From the NCBI RefSeq assembly GCF_027270735.1, contig NZ_JAPWIJ010000018.1:1-64000 (forward strand): DNA of 64,000 bases, read 5' to 3'. Position 1 is the first letter of the stretch; the number at the start of each line of letters is the position of its first letter. Positions 49,918 through 57,628 of the stretch are shown here, in pieces. The notes under the pieces are model-generated. The model worked only from the letters and a program-made list of their open reading frames with translations, was not told the origin of the DNA and searched no databases. The translations under genes and the position numbers were made by a program. Source of the stretch: Rhodococcus ruber. GTDB lineage: Bacteria; Actinomycetota; Actinomycetes; Mycobacteriales; Mycobacteriaceae.

Positions 49918-51135
49918 TCAGCCGACCTCGGGCGTGACGAGCAGTACCTGATCGTCGGATCCGTTGTCGGTGGTGAGCAGGAAGCCGCCGTCGCTTCCGA
50001 AGGGGGTGAGCGAACGCAGCCTGCCGTAGGTGCCGTCCAGTGCCTCCGCCTCGGCGACGTACTCGGTTCCGTCCTCCGACAACGCCAGGAAGACGAGCTT
50101 CTCTCCCTGCTGACTCGAGATCACGGCGGCACCGTTCCAGGAGCCCCACTGCTCACCGTCGGTGAACGTGACGTCGGGGGTCGCGATGGTCGGATCACCC
50201 GAACTCCACACTGCGGGCTGAGCACCGGGAACCCGGTCGGGGTCGGTCATGGGGACCGATTCGTCGTAGACCGACGACCGTCGGTCGGGCCGATAACCGT
50301 AGTTGCCGCCCGGCACCAACAGGTTCAGCTCGTCGTCTCGGCTCGTCCCCTGCTCGACCTCGAAGATCTGATCGGTTCCGGGACGGATCGCCAGTCCCTG
50401 CACGTTGCGATGACCGAGAGTGAAGATGCGATCCGGTGCGTCGGCTGCGGCGGTGCCGTCTGCGTTGACGTGTAATACCTTGCCGCCCAGCGAGTTTCGA
50501 TCCTGGGGAACACTGGGGCTCGCAGTGTCCCCGGTGCCGATGTACAGCGTGCCGTCGGGATGAGCCAGGATGCGGCAGCCACCGTGACGCCCGCCGTCGG
50601 CGACGGGAATGTCGTCGACGAGAGTGCCGGTTCTGGTCAGGGCCGTCCACCCCGGATCGACGGTCCACGACACGACGGCAATGCTGTTCCCGCCGCTACC
50701 TCGGAGCCCCTGGCAGGTGAACACGGTTCGAGAGGCCTCGAAATCCACCGCCAGTGCGATACCCATGAGCCCGGTCTCACCGGCGGCGTAGAGATCACCG
50801 AGGTCCGCATTCAGTTCACGCCGGACTCCTCCGGAGTCGCGGATGACGAACCGGCCGGAACGCTCTCCGGTCAGCACCGTGCCATCGGGAGCAACCACCA
50901 CGTCCCATGGTTTGTCGAGGCCGTCGAGCACGGTGGTGACCGACAGGTTCGGCAGCGGCCCGGCAGGCGCGGCCTGGGAGGGACCAGCTTCGGAAGAAGA
51001 GCCCTGCGACGACGAGGCCCCGGACGACTCGGTCGACTCTGCAGTGCTGTCCCGCTCGGTGGCGTCCGCCGAACAGGCCGCTACCAGGGCGACGCTCATG
51101 GCGATGACCGCAGCGCCGGTGACCGGTCTCTTCAC
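49918..51135 (-). CDS. PQQ-type sugar dehydrogenase lipoprotein, second copy
   Basis: A 405-residue paralogue of the previous gene. The leader has a lipobox (VAAC, Cys21), then a Ser/Glu-rich spacer of about 40 residues, so it is membrane-anchored where the first copy is soluble. The propeller body is highly similar, including GRHGGCRILAHPDGTLY, GHRNVQGLAIRPG and NLLVPGGNYGYRPD. It lacks the Gly-rich insert. The pair arose by tandem duplication. The 114 bases downstream of its start, toward copZ, hold no gene. Confidence 0.9.
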   Translation of the reverse strand: MKRPVTGAAVIAMSVALVAACSADATERDSTAESTESSGASSSQGSSSEAGPSQAAPAGPLPNLSVTTVLDGLDKPWDVVVAPDGTVLTGERSGRFVIRDSGGVRRELNADLGDLYAAGETGLMGIALAVDFEASRTVFTCQGLRGSGGNSIAVVSWTVDPGWTALTRTGTLVDDIPVADGGRHGGCRILAHPDGTLYIGTGDTASPSVPQDRNSLGGKVLHVNADGTAAADAPDRIFTLGHRNVQGLAIRPGTDQIFEVEQGTSRDDELNLLVPGGNYGYRPDRRSSVYDESVPMTDPDRVPGAQPAVWSSGDPTIATPDVTFTDGEQWGSWNGAAVISSQQGEKLVFLALSEDGTEYVAEAEALDGTYGRLRSLTPFGSDGGFLLTTDNGSDDQVLLVTPEVG

Positions 51136-51249
51136 GAGCCCTCCTGACGAGTTTCGATGAGTCCCATTTTTCCGGTATCACCGTTTTCGCAGGTTCCGAA
51201 CCACCGACCGAGCGCGGTCGTGAAGTAATGCCCGTTCCGCGGGCTCGGA

Positions 51250-51453
51250 TCAGGACACCAGTCGATACCCGGCTTCGACGACCGCGGCGTCCACCGTCGC
51301 GGTATCGAGCGTCGAATCGCTGCTCACCACGACCGCACCGGAATCCACGTCCACATCGACACCGGTGACCCCCACGATCTCGGAGACTTCTTCCTTCACC
51401 GACGCAGCACAATGTGCGCACGTCATGCCCTCGACCGAATATGTCGTCTGCAT
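51250..51453 (-). CDS. copZ: CopZ-like copper chaperone (HMA domain)
   Basis: A 67-residue single HMA domain with the metal-binding MTCAHC (Cys12, Cys15) and a typical beta-alpha-beta-beta-alpha-beta layout. It carries Cu(I) in the cytosol, usually to a P-type ATPase; none is in the window. It lies 19 bases downstream of csoR and is likely in the same transcript. The symbol is by family. Confidence 0.92.
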   Translation of the reverse strand: MQTTYSVEGMTCAHCAASVKEEVSEIVGVTGVDVDVDSGAVVVSSDSTLDTATVDAAVVEAGYRLVS

Positions 51454-51472
51454 CGTCGACTCCCTTCTGTCG

Positions 51473-51754
51473 TCAGGAGCGCACGAGGCGCGCGATGGCC
51501 TCGGACGCTTCTTTCACTTTCGCGTCTGCTTCCGGCCCGCCTTGCCTCGCCGCCTCCACGACGCATCCGGCGAGGTGGGCATCGAGCAGCTTCAACGAGA
51601 CCGACTGCAGCGCCTTGGTTGCGGCAGAGACCTGGGTGAGGACGTCGATGCAGTAGCGGTCGTCGGCGACCATGCGGGATATCCCGGCCACTTGACCCTC
51701 GATGCGACGCAATCGCTTCAGCAGGTCGTCCTGCTCGGCGCTGTAGCTGCTCAT
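51473..51754 (-). CDS. csoR: Copper-sensing repressor CsoR
   Basis: A 93-residue all-helical repressor. The Cu(I) ligand set Cys35, His60, Cys64 matches the Cys-x24-His-x3-Cys spacing of CsoR. Without copper it binds DNA. A -10 TATGCT (51762-51767) ends seven bases before the ATG, giving a leaderless transcript, and the operator covers this -10. The adjacent copZ is co-regulated. The long upstream in-frame reading is an antisense shadow. Confidence 0.95.
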   Translation of the reverse strand: MSSYSAEQDDLLKRLRRIEGQVAGISRMVADDRYCIDVLTQVSAATKALQSVSLKLLDAHLAGCVVEAARQGGPEADAKVKEASEAIARLVRS

Positions 51755-51761
51755 ATCCCTC

Positions 51762-51787
51762 AGCATACCCCTACCCGGTAGGGGGTG
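51762..51787 (-). promoter_or_regulatory. CsoR operator and leaderless promoter
   Basis: The stretch 51766-51787 contains ACCCCTACC-C-GGTAGGGGGT, a nearly perfect dyad of the known CsoR type (TACCC...GGGTA core). It overlaps the candidate -10 TATGCT (minus strand, 51762-51767) of csoR. Autorepression with release by copper is the family model. Confidence 0.85.
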
Positions 51788-51789
51788 CC

Positions 51790-52023
51790 TCAGTTCGACA
51801 CGACTCGACGAACGCCGTCGACCATCAGCAATCCCGCGACGACGACGGCGAGGGCGGCCAGCGCGATCCAGGACCCCGAGTAGAACGTTCCCTGGTATGC
51901 CGGAGACACATCGGGAACCGCGGGGAACTCGGTGGTACGCACGCCCATGTTCCAGCACACCACGGCTCCGATGACCGCCAGCAGCGCAACCACGAGTTCC
52001 ACCCAGCCGACGGACTTCCTCAC
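51790..52023 (-). CDS. Small two-helix membrane protein
   Basis: A 77-residue protein with two hydrophobic helices (about 7-26 and 51-69) and a Pro/Thr loop (TTEFPAVPDVSPAYQGTFY) that would lie outside. No family recognised. Its start overlaps the stop of the next upstream gene by four bases, so it belongs to the three-gene run with 52020 and 52498. The csoR operator lies just past its stop. Confidence 0.78.
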   Translation of the reverse strand: MRKSVGWVELVVALLAVIGAVVCWNMGVRTTEFPAVPDVSPAYQGTFYSGSWIALAALAVVVAGLLMVDGVRRVVSN

Positions 52024-52508
52024 AGGTACTCCTGTTTGGCCGTTTCGAGGGCCGCGCGCAACCCGTCGTCGTCCTTGGCCCAGGCCTGAACCAGCCCGCC
52101 GCCGACCAACCGCAGCCCGATGCCGTGGCGCTTGCGCGGCACACCCGAGAGCTCACCGAGCACTCGTGCCGTCTCCCATCTCTTGGGCTCGTACTCGTCG
52201 TCGGCGTACTCGGCCGCAGGGAAGATGTCTTCGATGTCGGCGACGTCGACGGTCTCCGTGCCCTGGCGCAGCGATCGGGTGGTGAGTTCGACGCTGACGT
52301 GCATACGAGCAGCGCGCAGCTGAACGTAGGTCAGACCCACGAGAATCAGCGAGAACAGCGCGAGGGCGAACCAGTGGATCACCGGACCGGAAGCGAGCTC
52401 GACGGCCAGTACCACGAGGCAGAACACGGGCCCCCAGGCCAGCATGCGCCATCGGCCACCGGGTTCGTGGAACAGCACGGTCTCACTCGCCGACATTTCA
52501 CTGCTCAC
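52020..52508 (-). CDS. Membrane protein with PH-like domain
   Basis: A 162-residue protein with two hydrophobic helices (about 22-62) followed by a mixed strand/helix domain (SVELTTRSLRQGTETVDVADIEDIF, GIGLRLVGGGLVQAWAKDDDGLRAAL). The pattern resembles bacterial PH domains attached to two helices, but I cannot name the family. It overlaps both neighbours, so the three small genes are probably translated together. Confidence 0.75.
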   Translation of the reverse strand: MSSEMSASETVLFHEPGGRWRMLAWGPVFCLVVLAVELASGPVIHWFALALFSLILVGLTYVQLRAARMHVSVELTTRSLRQGTETVDVADIEDIFPAAEYADDEYEPKRWETARVLGELSGVPRKRHGIGLRLVGGGLVQAWAKDDDGLRAALETAKQEYL

Positions 52509-52935
52509 GATGAAACCACTCCCGTGCCGACGGTCGGTAGACGAGAACGGCCGCGAGAACGAGGCCGACGGTGATCACCAGCGGAACGAACGGGAACACC
52601 AGTGCCGCGAAGATCAGCAGCAGCGCGGCAACTCCCGACAGCGCCACCAGAGCGCGCCGAAATCTACGGTCGCCGCCGCGGACGTGGCTCGACATCAGCC
52701 CGACGGCCAATCCGACCACTCCGGAGATAACGCCGAGGCCACGAAAAACGGTCAAGAACGAATTGCCCTGTGCTTCCGAGCTGAACGACGCACGAATCTG
52801 ATCGGCGGGGAGCGTCAAGGCGATCATGCAGACGACGATCAGCAACACGGCCGAGGCCAACCACAGCCAGTAGGCGGCCGAGACCACCCGAGGACGGACG
52901 ATCGATGCGTCGGTGTCTGCGCTCACGCCAGACAT
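52498..52935 (-). CDS. Four-helix membrane protein
   Basis: A 145-residue protein with four hydrophobic helices (about 20-42, 66-84, 92-108 and 110-130) and a short basic C-terminus (REWFHREQ). No family is recognised. It heads the run of three overlapping small membrane genes ending before csoR; the overlap with the next gene is 11 bases. The ATG is at 52935, with a 61-base gap to the next gene. Confidence 0.75.
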   Translation of the reverse strand: MSGVSADTDASIVRPRVVSAAYWLWLASAVLLIVVCMIALTLPADQIRASFSSEAQGNSFLTVFRGLGVISGVVGLAVGLMSSHVRGGDRRFRRALVALSGVAALLLIFAALVFPFVPLVITVGLVLAAVLVYRPSAREWFHREQ

Positions 52936-52996
52936 CCTGCCACCGCGGGGTGGGGAAGGGTTCCGCCGGCAGAAATTCCGGACGAGCCCCGAACGC

Positions 52997-53158
52997 TCAG
53001 CCGGCAGAAATCCCCAGCGCCATGATTGCGATCGCGGCCGAGACGGCGAGGAGCAACCCGAGCAGCGCCCAACCGGGACGGCCGCTCTCCTGGGGACAGG
53101 GCTCGCTCTCGACTGCAGGCTGGGCGACGCTCGCTACTGCAGGGGTGTTCTCTGCCAT
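52997..53158 (-). CDS. Small single-span membrane protein (53 residues)
   Basis: A short ORF, ATG 53158 to TGA 52997. A polar, Pro/Glu/Ser-rich head of 28 residues (including QPAVESEPCPQESGRPG) leads to one hydrophobic helix, WALLGLLLAVSAAIAIMALG, and the C-terminus. The composition and a GC-rich third position fit coding. The ribosome site is weak. It lies between hemB-linked membrane protein and the small membrane run, on the same strand as both. The head may face the cytosol. Confidence 0.62.
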   Translation of the reverse strand: MAENTPAVASVAQPAVESEPCPQESGRPGWALLGLLLAVSAAIAIMALGISAG

Positions 53159-53255
53159 CTCGGATCCGATCACTCGAAAAGGTATCGGGAGTGATGCTAG
53201 TCACATAGCAGGGCCTGCAGCCGCGAACACGCCCGAAACTACCGAGTTTCGCCAA

Positions 53256-53879
53256 CTACTGCCGTCTGGACGCGGCGAAGTACTCGTTGGATTCACGACG
53301 ATGCATCAGGTAGATCGCCCCGGCGGCAAGTACACCCTGGCCGATGCTCAGCACGCCCATCACGATGTTCATGGCACCCGCCGTCGATGCCATGGCGAAC
53401 AGATCGAGGATCGTGGTGAACACGATGAACGATCCGATGACGGTCAGCAGCATCCGAGCCCACATCTTGCCCGCGCGCATCCGCTTGACCCAGAACAGGA
53501 ACAACGCCCCGAAACCGAGCACGACGAATATGGTGACGACCAGCATCACCGTCACCATCGACTGCGTGGACTCGACGGTCATGTCCGCTGCCGCGTCCTG
53601 CGCCGCGAGTTCGTCGAGCAGAGACTGCGCAAATTCCTCACGCGCCCCGAACAATGTCCATACCGAATACAGCGCCGAGAGAGCGCCGATCAGCGCCACT
53701 CCCCACCACAGATGACGGGCCGTCTCGACGTCGACCGGTGCCGGTCGTGGAATCGGCTCGAGCTCCGGACCCGATTGTGGGAACCCGTGCTCGAGCTCCC
53801 AGCGCTGCCAATCCGGTTGCGACGGTGGATTGTTGGGCGTATTGCTGTCGGGGTTGTTTCCCGGTGGAAAATCGTTCAC
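53256..53879 (-). CDS. Four-helix membrane protein coupled to hemB
   Basis: A 207-residue protein: a Pro/Asn-rich head of about 50 residues, then four hydrophobic helices (about 57-75, 108-130, 139-160 and 165-185) with a large loop containing EFAQSLLDELAAQDAAADM between the first two. GTG 53879 overlaps the hemB stop by four bases. From memory, mycobacteria also have a membrane protein (Rv0513) right after hemB. Its function is not known; a role in heme synthesis is suggested only by this coupling. Confidence 0.82.
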   Translation of the reverse strand: MNDFPPGNNPDSNTPNNPPSQPDWQRWELEHGFPQSGPELEPIPRPAPVDVETARHLWWGVALIGALSALYSVWTLFGAREEFAQSLLDELAAQDAAADMTVESTQSMVTVMLVVTIFVVLGFGALFLFWVKRMRAGKMWARMLLTVIGSFIVFTTILDLFAMASTAGAMNIVMGVLSIGQGVLAAGAIYLMHRRESNEYFAASRRQ

Positions 53880-54910
53880 AGCCAGCCCGCCACTTCGGTT
53901 GCCCAGTAGGTCAGTACGACATCGGCGCCCGCACGCCGGATTCCGACGAGCGATTCCAGCACCGCCGCGTCGCGATCGATCCACCCGTTCTGTGCGGCGG
54001 CGGTGATCATGGCATATTCCCCGGAGATCTGATACGCCGCAACCGGAACCGGCGACATCTCGGCGACATCGCGGAGTATGTCGAGGTACGACATGGCCGG
54101 CTTGACCATCACCATGTCGGCACCCTCGGCGAGATCGAGCTCCACCTCGTGGGTGGCCTCTCGGCGGTTCCGTGCGTCCTGCTGATACGTCCGGCGATCG
54201 CCCTGCAACGACGAGCCGACGGCTTCGCGGAACGGGCCGTAGAAGGCCGAGGCGTACTTCGCGGAATATGCCAGCTGCCCCACCTCTACGTGGCCTGCCG
54301 CATCCAGTCCGGCGCGGATCGCCCCGACCTGTCCGTCCATCATCCCGCTGGGTCCGAGCAGATGAGCACCCGCATCGGCCTGCGCGATGGCCATGTCGAC
54401 GTAGCGCAGCAGGGTGGCGTCGTTGTCGATCGAGCCATCCGCCCCCAGCACCCCGCAGTGACCGTGCGAGGTGAACTCGTCCAGACACGTGTCGGCCATG
54501 ATGACCGTCGAATCCCCGAGGTCGGTCTTCAGCCGAGCCAGCCCGCGGTTCAGGATTCCGTCCGGATCGGTTGCCCCCGAGCCGGTTTCGTCCTTGTCCT
54601 CGGATTTGGGTACACCGAACAGCATGACGCCACCGACGCCTGCCGTCACGGCGGCCTCGGCCGCGGCGCTCAGCGAATCGAGCGTGTGCTGGAACACCCC
54701 GGGCATCGAGCTGATCTCCCGCGGCTCGGCGATGCCGTCGGCCACGAACATCGGCAGTATCAGATGCCGTGGCTCCAAGGATGTTTCGGCTACCAGCCGG
54801 CGCAGCGCCGGGGTGCGGCGCAGGCGTCGAGGGCGGTCGGTGGGGAACACAGCGGAACCTGCCTCACTTAGTTCGGCTAGTCCGCGCCTGTGCGTACTCC
54901 TGGTACTCAC
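53876..54910 (-). CDS. hemB: Delta-aminolevulinic acid dehydratase
   Basis: A 344-residue enzyme that condenses two 5-aminolevulinates to porphobilinogen. The Schiff-base lysines lie in SAKYASAFYGPF and MVKPAMSYLD. The metal site is C-x-D-x7-C (Cys142, Asp144, Cys152 in TCLDEFTSHGHC): the middle Cys of the zinc type is Asp. This mixed site is known to me from mycobacteria too. It starts 19 bases after the hemD/cobA stop, and is in the rex-heme transcript direction. Confidence 0.96.
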   Translation of the reverse strand: MSTRSTHRRGLAELSEAGSAVFPTDRPRRLRRTPALRRLVAETSLEPRHLILPMFVADGIAEPREISSMPGVFQHTLDSLSAAAEAAVTAGVGGVMLFGVPKSEDKDETGSGATDPDGILNRGLARLKTDLGDSTVIMADTCLDEFTSHGHCGVLGADGSIDNDATLLRYVDMAIAQADAGAHLLGPSGMMDGQVGAIRAGLDAAGHVEVGQLAYSAKYASAFYGPFREAVGSSLQGDRRTYQQDARNRREATHEVELDLAEGADMVMVKPAMSYLDILRDVAEMSPVPVAAYQISGEYAMITAAAQNGWIDRDAAVLESLVGIRRAGADVVLTYWATEVAGWL

Positions 54911-54928
54911 AGGCTCGGACGAGGCGCG

Positions 54929-56491
54929 TCAGCGCCTACGTGACTTCTTGCGCGGCGGGGGCAGTGCACCCTCGGCGCGCAGGCGAGCAGCGTGCTCGGC
55001 GAGCGCCTCGACCAGCGGTCCGACCTGAGCCGACTCGGGCTGCACATCCACGCGCAGACCGAATTCGACGGCCGTCTCGGCGGTCTTGGGGCCGATGCAC
55101 GCAACGAGTGTGCGGGCGTGCGGCTTTCCGGCGATGCCGACCAGGTTCCGGACGGTGGAGCTCGACGTGAAGCACACTGCGTCGAATCCGCCGGTCTTGA
55201 TCATTTCGCGGGTCTCGGCGGGCGGCGGCGCTGCCCGGACCGTGCGGTACGCGGTGACGTCGTCGATCTCCCAGCCGCGTTCGCGCAAACCTTCGGCGAG
55301 CGTTTCGGTCGCGATGTCGGCTCGCGGCAACAGAACTCGATTGACCGGATCGAACACCTCGTCGTACGGCGGGAAGTCCTCGAGCAGTCCGAGCGAGCTC
55401 TGCTCCCCCGACGGCACGAGCTCGGGATTGATGCCGAACGAGCGCACCTTCGCTGCGGTTGCCTCACCGACGCACGCGATCTTGACGCCGGAGAACGCGC
55501 GGGCGTCCAGACCGAACTCCTCGAACTTCTCCCACACTGCCCGGACGGCATTGGTGGAGGTGAAGACGACCCACTGGTAGCGGCCGTCGACCAGGCCCTT
55601 GACGGAACGTTCCATCTGGGCCGGGCTGCGCGGGGGCTCGACGGCGATGGTCGGGACTTCGATGGGGATGGCCCCGTGCGTGACGAGGCGATCGCTCATC
55701 TCACCGGCCTGGTCCTTGGTGCGCGGCACCAGCACGGTCCAGCCGTACAGTGCGCGAGACTCCCACCAGGACATCTTGTTTCGGCCCGAGACGACCTTGC
55801 CCACGGTGACCACGAGAGACCCGACGAGCTCGGATCCGGCGTCGTTCAGAGTGGCGAGCGTGGCCTCGACGGTGCGCTGCTGGCGAGTGGTGCCTCGAAC
55901 GGTGATGGCTGCAGGCGTCTGCGGTGCCAAACCGTGTTCGACGAGGGCACTGGCGGTTTCGGCCAAATGACCCGACGTAGCGTGCAGCACGAGCGGGCCG
56001 GGAGCAGCCGCGAGTGCTGCCCAGTCGACCTCGCCGCGGACGTCGGCCTCGGTGTGGCCCGAGCCCAGTGCCATACCGGCGTAGCTGGGCACCGCGGATC
56101 CCGCGGGCAGGCCGGGGAGCACCTCGAAGGGCACGTGCGTCCGAGCGACGGCACTGACCTCGGCGATCACCGAATCGGTGGTGAGCGGATCGCCGGAAAC
56201 CAGGCGAACCACGTCGTGGCCGTTCTTGGCCTCGGCGAGAAGCGTTTTGGCGACCTCGGCGGGCTCGCCGAGCGCCGGACGAACCTCGACACCGTTCTCG
56301 CCCGTCTCCGCGTCACGGGGGACATCGGCACCGACGAGCGCGGTGACGCCCTTGTCGACGTCGGGATCGGTGAATGCGAGCTCGGCCGCTCCGAGCACTT
56401 CACGTGCCCGGACCGTGAGCAGAGCCGGGTCACCCGGCCCGGATCCCACGAACAGGATCCGTCCGTTGGTGTTCTTGCGGACTGGGCTCAT
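54929..56491 (-). CDS. hemD: Uroporphyrinogen-III C-methyltransferase / synthase fusion
   Basis: A 520-residue two-domain enzyme. The N-terminal SUMT/CobA methyltransferase (about 8-240: VGSGPGDPALLT at the start, RLVSGDP) is joined to a C-terminal HemD synthase (about 255-500; TSTNAVRAVWEKF, CVGEATAAKVRSFG). HemD makes uroporphyrinogen III; the fused domain methylates it toward siroheme and cobalamin. Fusion of this type (HemDX) is usual in actinobacteria. ATG 56491 overlaps a small ORF's stop by four bases and has GGAG nine bases upstream. Confidence 0.95.
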   Translation of the reverse strand: MSPVRKNTNGRILFVGSGPGDPALLTVRAREVLGAAELAFTDPDVDKGVTALVGADVPRDAETGENGVEVRPALGEPAEVAKTLLAEAKNGHDVVRLVSGDPLTTDSVIAEVSAVARTHVPFEVLPGLPAGSAVPSYAGMALGSGHTEADVRGEVDWAALAAAPGPLVLHATSGHLAETASALVEHGLAPQTPAAITVRGTTRQQRTVEATLATLNDAGSELVGSLVVTVGKVVSGRNKMSWWESRALYGWTVLVPRTKDQAGEMSDRLVTHGAIPIEVPTIAVEPPRSPAQMERSVKGLVDGRYQWVVFTSTNAVRAVWEKFEEFGLDARAFSGVKIACVGEATAAKVRSFGINPELVPSGEQSSLGLLEDFPPYDEVFDPVNRVLLPRADIATETLAEGLRERGWEIDDVTAYRTVRAAPPPAETREMIKTGGFDAVCFTSSSTVRNLVGIAGKPHARTLVACIGPKTAETAVEFGLRVDVQPESAQVGPLVEALAEHAARLRAEGALPPPRKKSRRR

Positions 56492-56658
56492 CGGTTGTTC
56501 TCCAGTGCTGTCTTGTGTGGGTACTGCAGTTCTATCGGGGTTGCCGTGCCCCGTTTCGGAATGAGTCGAGCGGTGGCGATCGACTCTCTCCGTACGACCG
56601 GACGGGTCGCCGTGCGTTTGGCGCGTCCGCGGACGGGTGCCGTTATGGCCCTAGACAT
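56488..56658 (-). CDS. Small basic ORF between hemC and hemD (possible new gene)
   Basis: A 56-residue, strongly basic reading with 11 Arg, 3 Lys and few acids (SRAITAPVRGRAKRTATR at the N-terminus). It begins at an ATG inside the last codons of hemC (ATGTCTAG, eight-base overlap) and ends with TGA overlapping the hemD ATG (ATGA). The fit at both ends suggests translational coupling. Against it: third-position GC is near 65 percent, below that of its neighbours, and there is no clear SD. A leader or spacer function is the alternative. Confidence 0.4.
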   Translation of the reverse strand: MSRAITAPVRGRAKRTATRPVVRRESIATARLIPKRGTATPIELQYPHKTALENNR

Positions 56659-57628
56659 GAGATCCACCCTGTACGTGAGAACCGGCCTGCGCTGGTTCGG
56701 TGACTGAAACGAGTTCGCGGGCACCGAGATCGAGCAGTTCGCGGGCCAATTCTCGACCCAGCTCCTCGGCGCGGTCGGGTGATCCGACGATCGACGCGCG
56801 GATGGTGTCGCTGCCGTCGATCGCGGCTACACAGCCGCGCAACGACAGTTCGTCGAAGATGCGGCCGTCCTCGTCGATGGATTCGACGACCTCGGCGATC
56901 GCGCCGACCGGAGCGGTGCAGCCGGCTTCGAGTTCGGCCAGCAGTCCACGTTCGGCTGCCACCGCGGCACGCGCATGCGCGTCGTCGAGGGTGGCGATGG
57001 CCGCCGCGAGATCCGTGTCGCCGGTGCGGCATTCCACAGCCAGGGCACCTTGGGCGGGTGCCGGCAGCAGCTGCACCGGATCGAGTGCTTCGGTGACGAC
57101 GTCGAGTCGGCCGATGCGGGCCAGTCCGGCGCGGGCGACGATGACGGCGTCGAGCTCACCCGAGGCCACCTTCCCGATCCTGGTGTCGAGGTTTCCTCGC
57201 AGCGGCCGGACGTCCAATCCCTGTCCCAGAGCGCGCAATTGAGCAATCCGACGGGGCGCGGAGGTACCGACCTTCGCATCCGCGGGCAGCTCGCCGAGCA
57301 CCAGCCCGTCGCGGGCCACCAGGGCGTCCCGGGGATCCTCGCGTGCCGGTATGGCCGCGATGACGAACCGGTCGTCGGCTGCCGTCGGCAGATCCTTGTA
57401 GGAGTGCACGGCGATGTCCACGGTGCCGTCGGCGAGCGCTTCGCGCAGCGCGGCCGTGAAAACGCCGACGCCGATGGTCTGTACGGGTGCAGCAGACAGA
57501 TCGCCCGCAGTCTTGACGATCACCAGTTCGGCCTCGACCCCTGCAGCGGCGAGAGCCACGCGCACGGTGTCGGCCTGAGTGGTCGCGAGAAGGCTTCCGC
57601 GAGTACCGATCTTGACGATGCCGCTCAT
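56651..57628 (-). CDS. hemC: Porphobilinogen deaminase (hydroxymethylbilane synthase)
   Basis: A 325-residue enzyme that links four porphobilinogens to hydroxymethylbilane. The dipyrromethane cofactor Cys237 is in AELEAGCTAP, and the substrate-contact motifs HSYKDLP (75-81) and GTSAPRR (121-127) are present. ATG 57628 overlaps the hemA stop by four bases. The C-terminal 20 residues (PAQAGSHVQGGSHV) contain a duplicated AGSHV-type unit and are longer than usual. The following ORF begins within its last codons. Confidence 0.96.
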   Translation of the reverse strand: MSGIVKIGTRGSLLATTQADTVRVALAAAGVEAELVIVKTAGDLSAAPVQTIGVGVFTAALREALADGTVDIAVHSYKDLPTAADDRFVIAAIPAREDPRDALVARDGLVLGELPADAKVGTSAPRRIAQLRALGQGLDVRPLRGNLDTRIGKVASGELDAVIVARAGLARIGRLDVVTEALDPVQLLPAPAQGALAVECRTGDTDLAAAIATLDDAHARAAVAAERGLLAELEAGCTAPVGAIAEVVESIDEDGRIFDELSLRGCVAAIDGSDTIRASIVGSPDRAEELGRELARELLDLGARELVSVTEPAQAGSHVQGGSHV

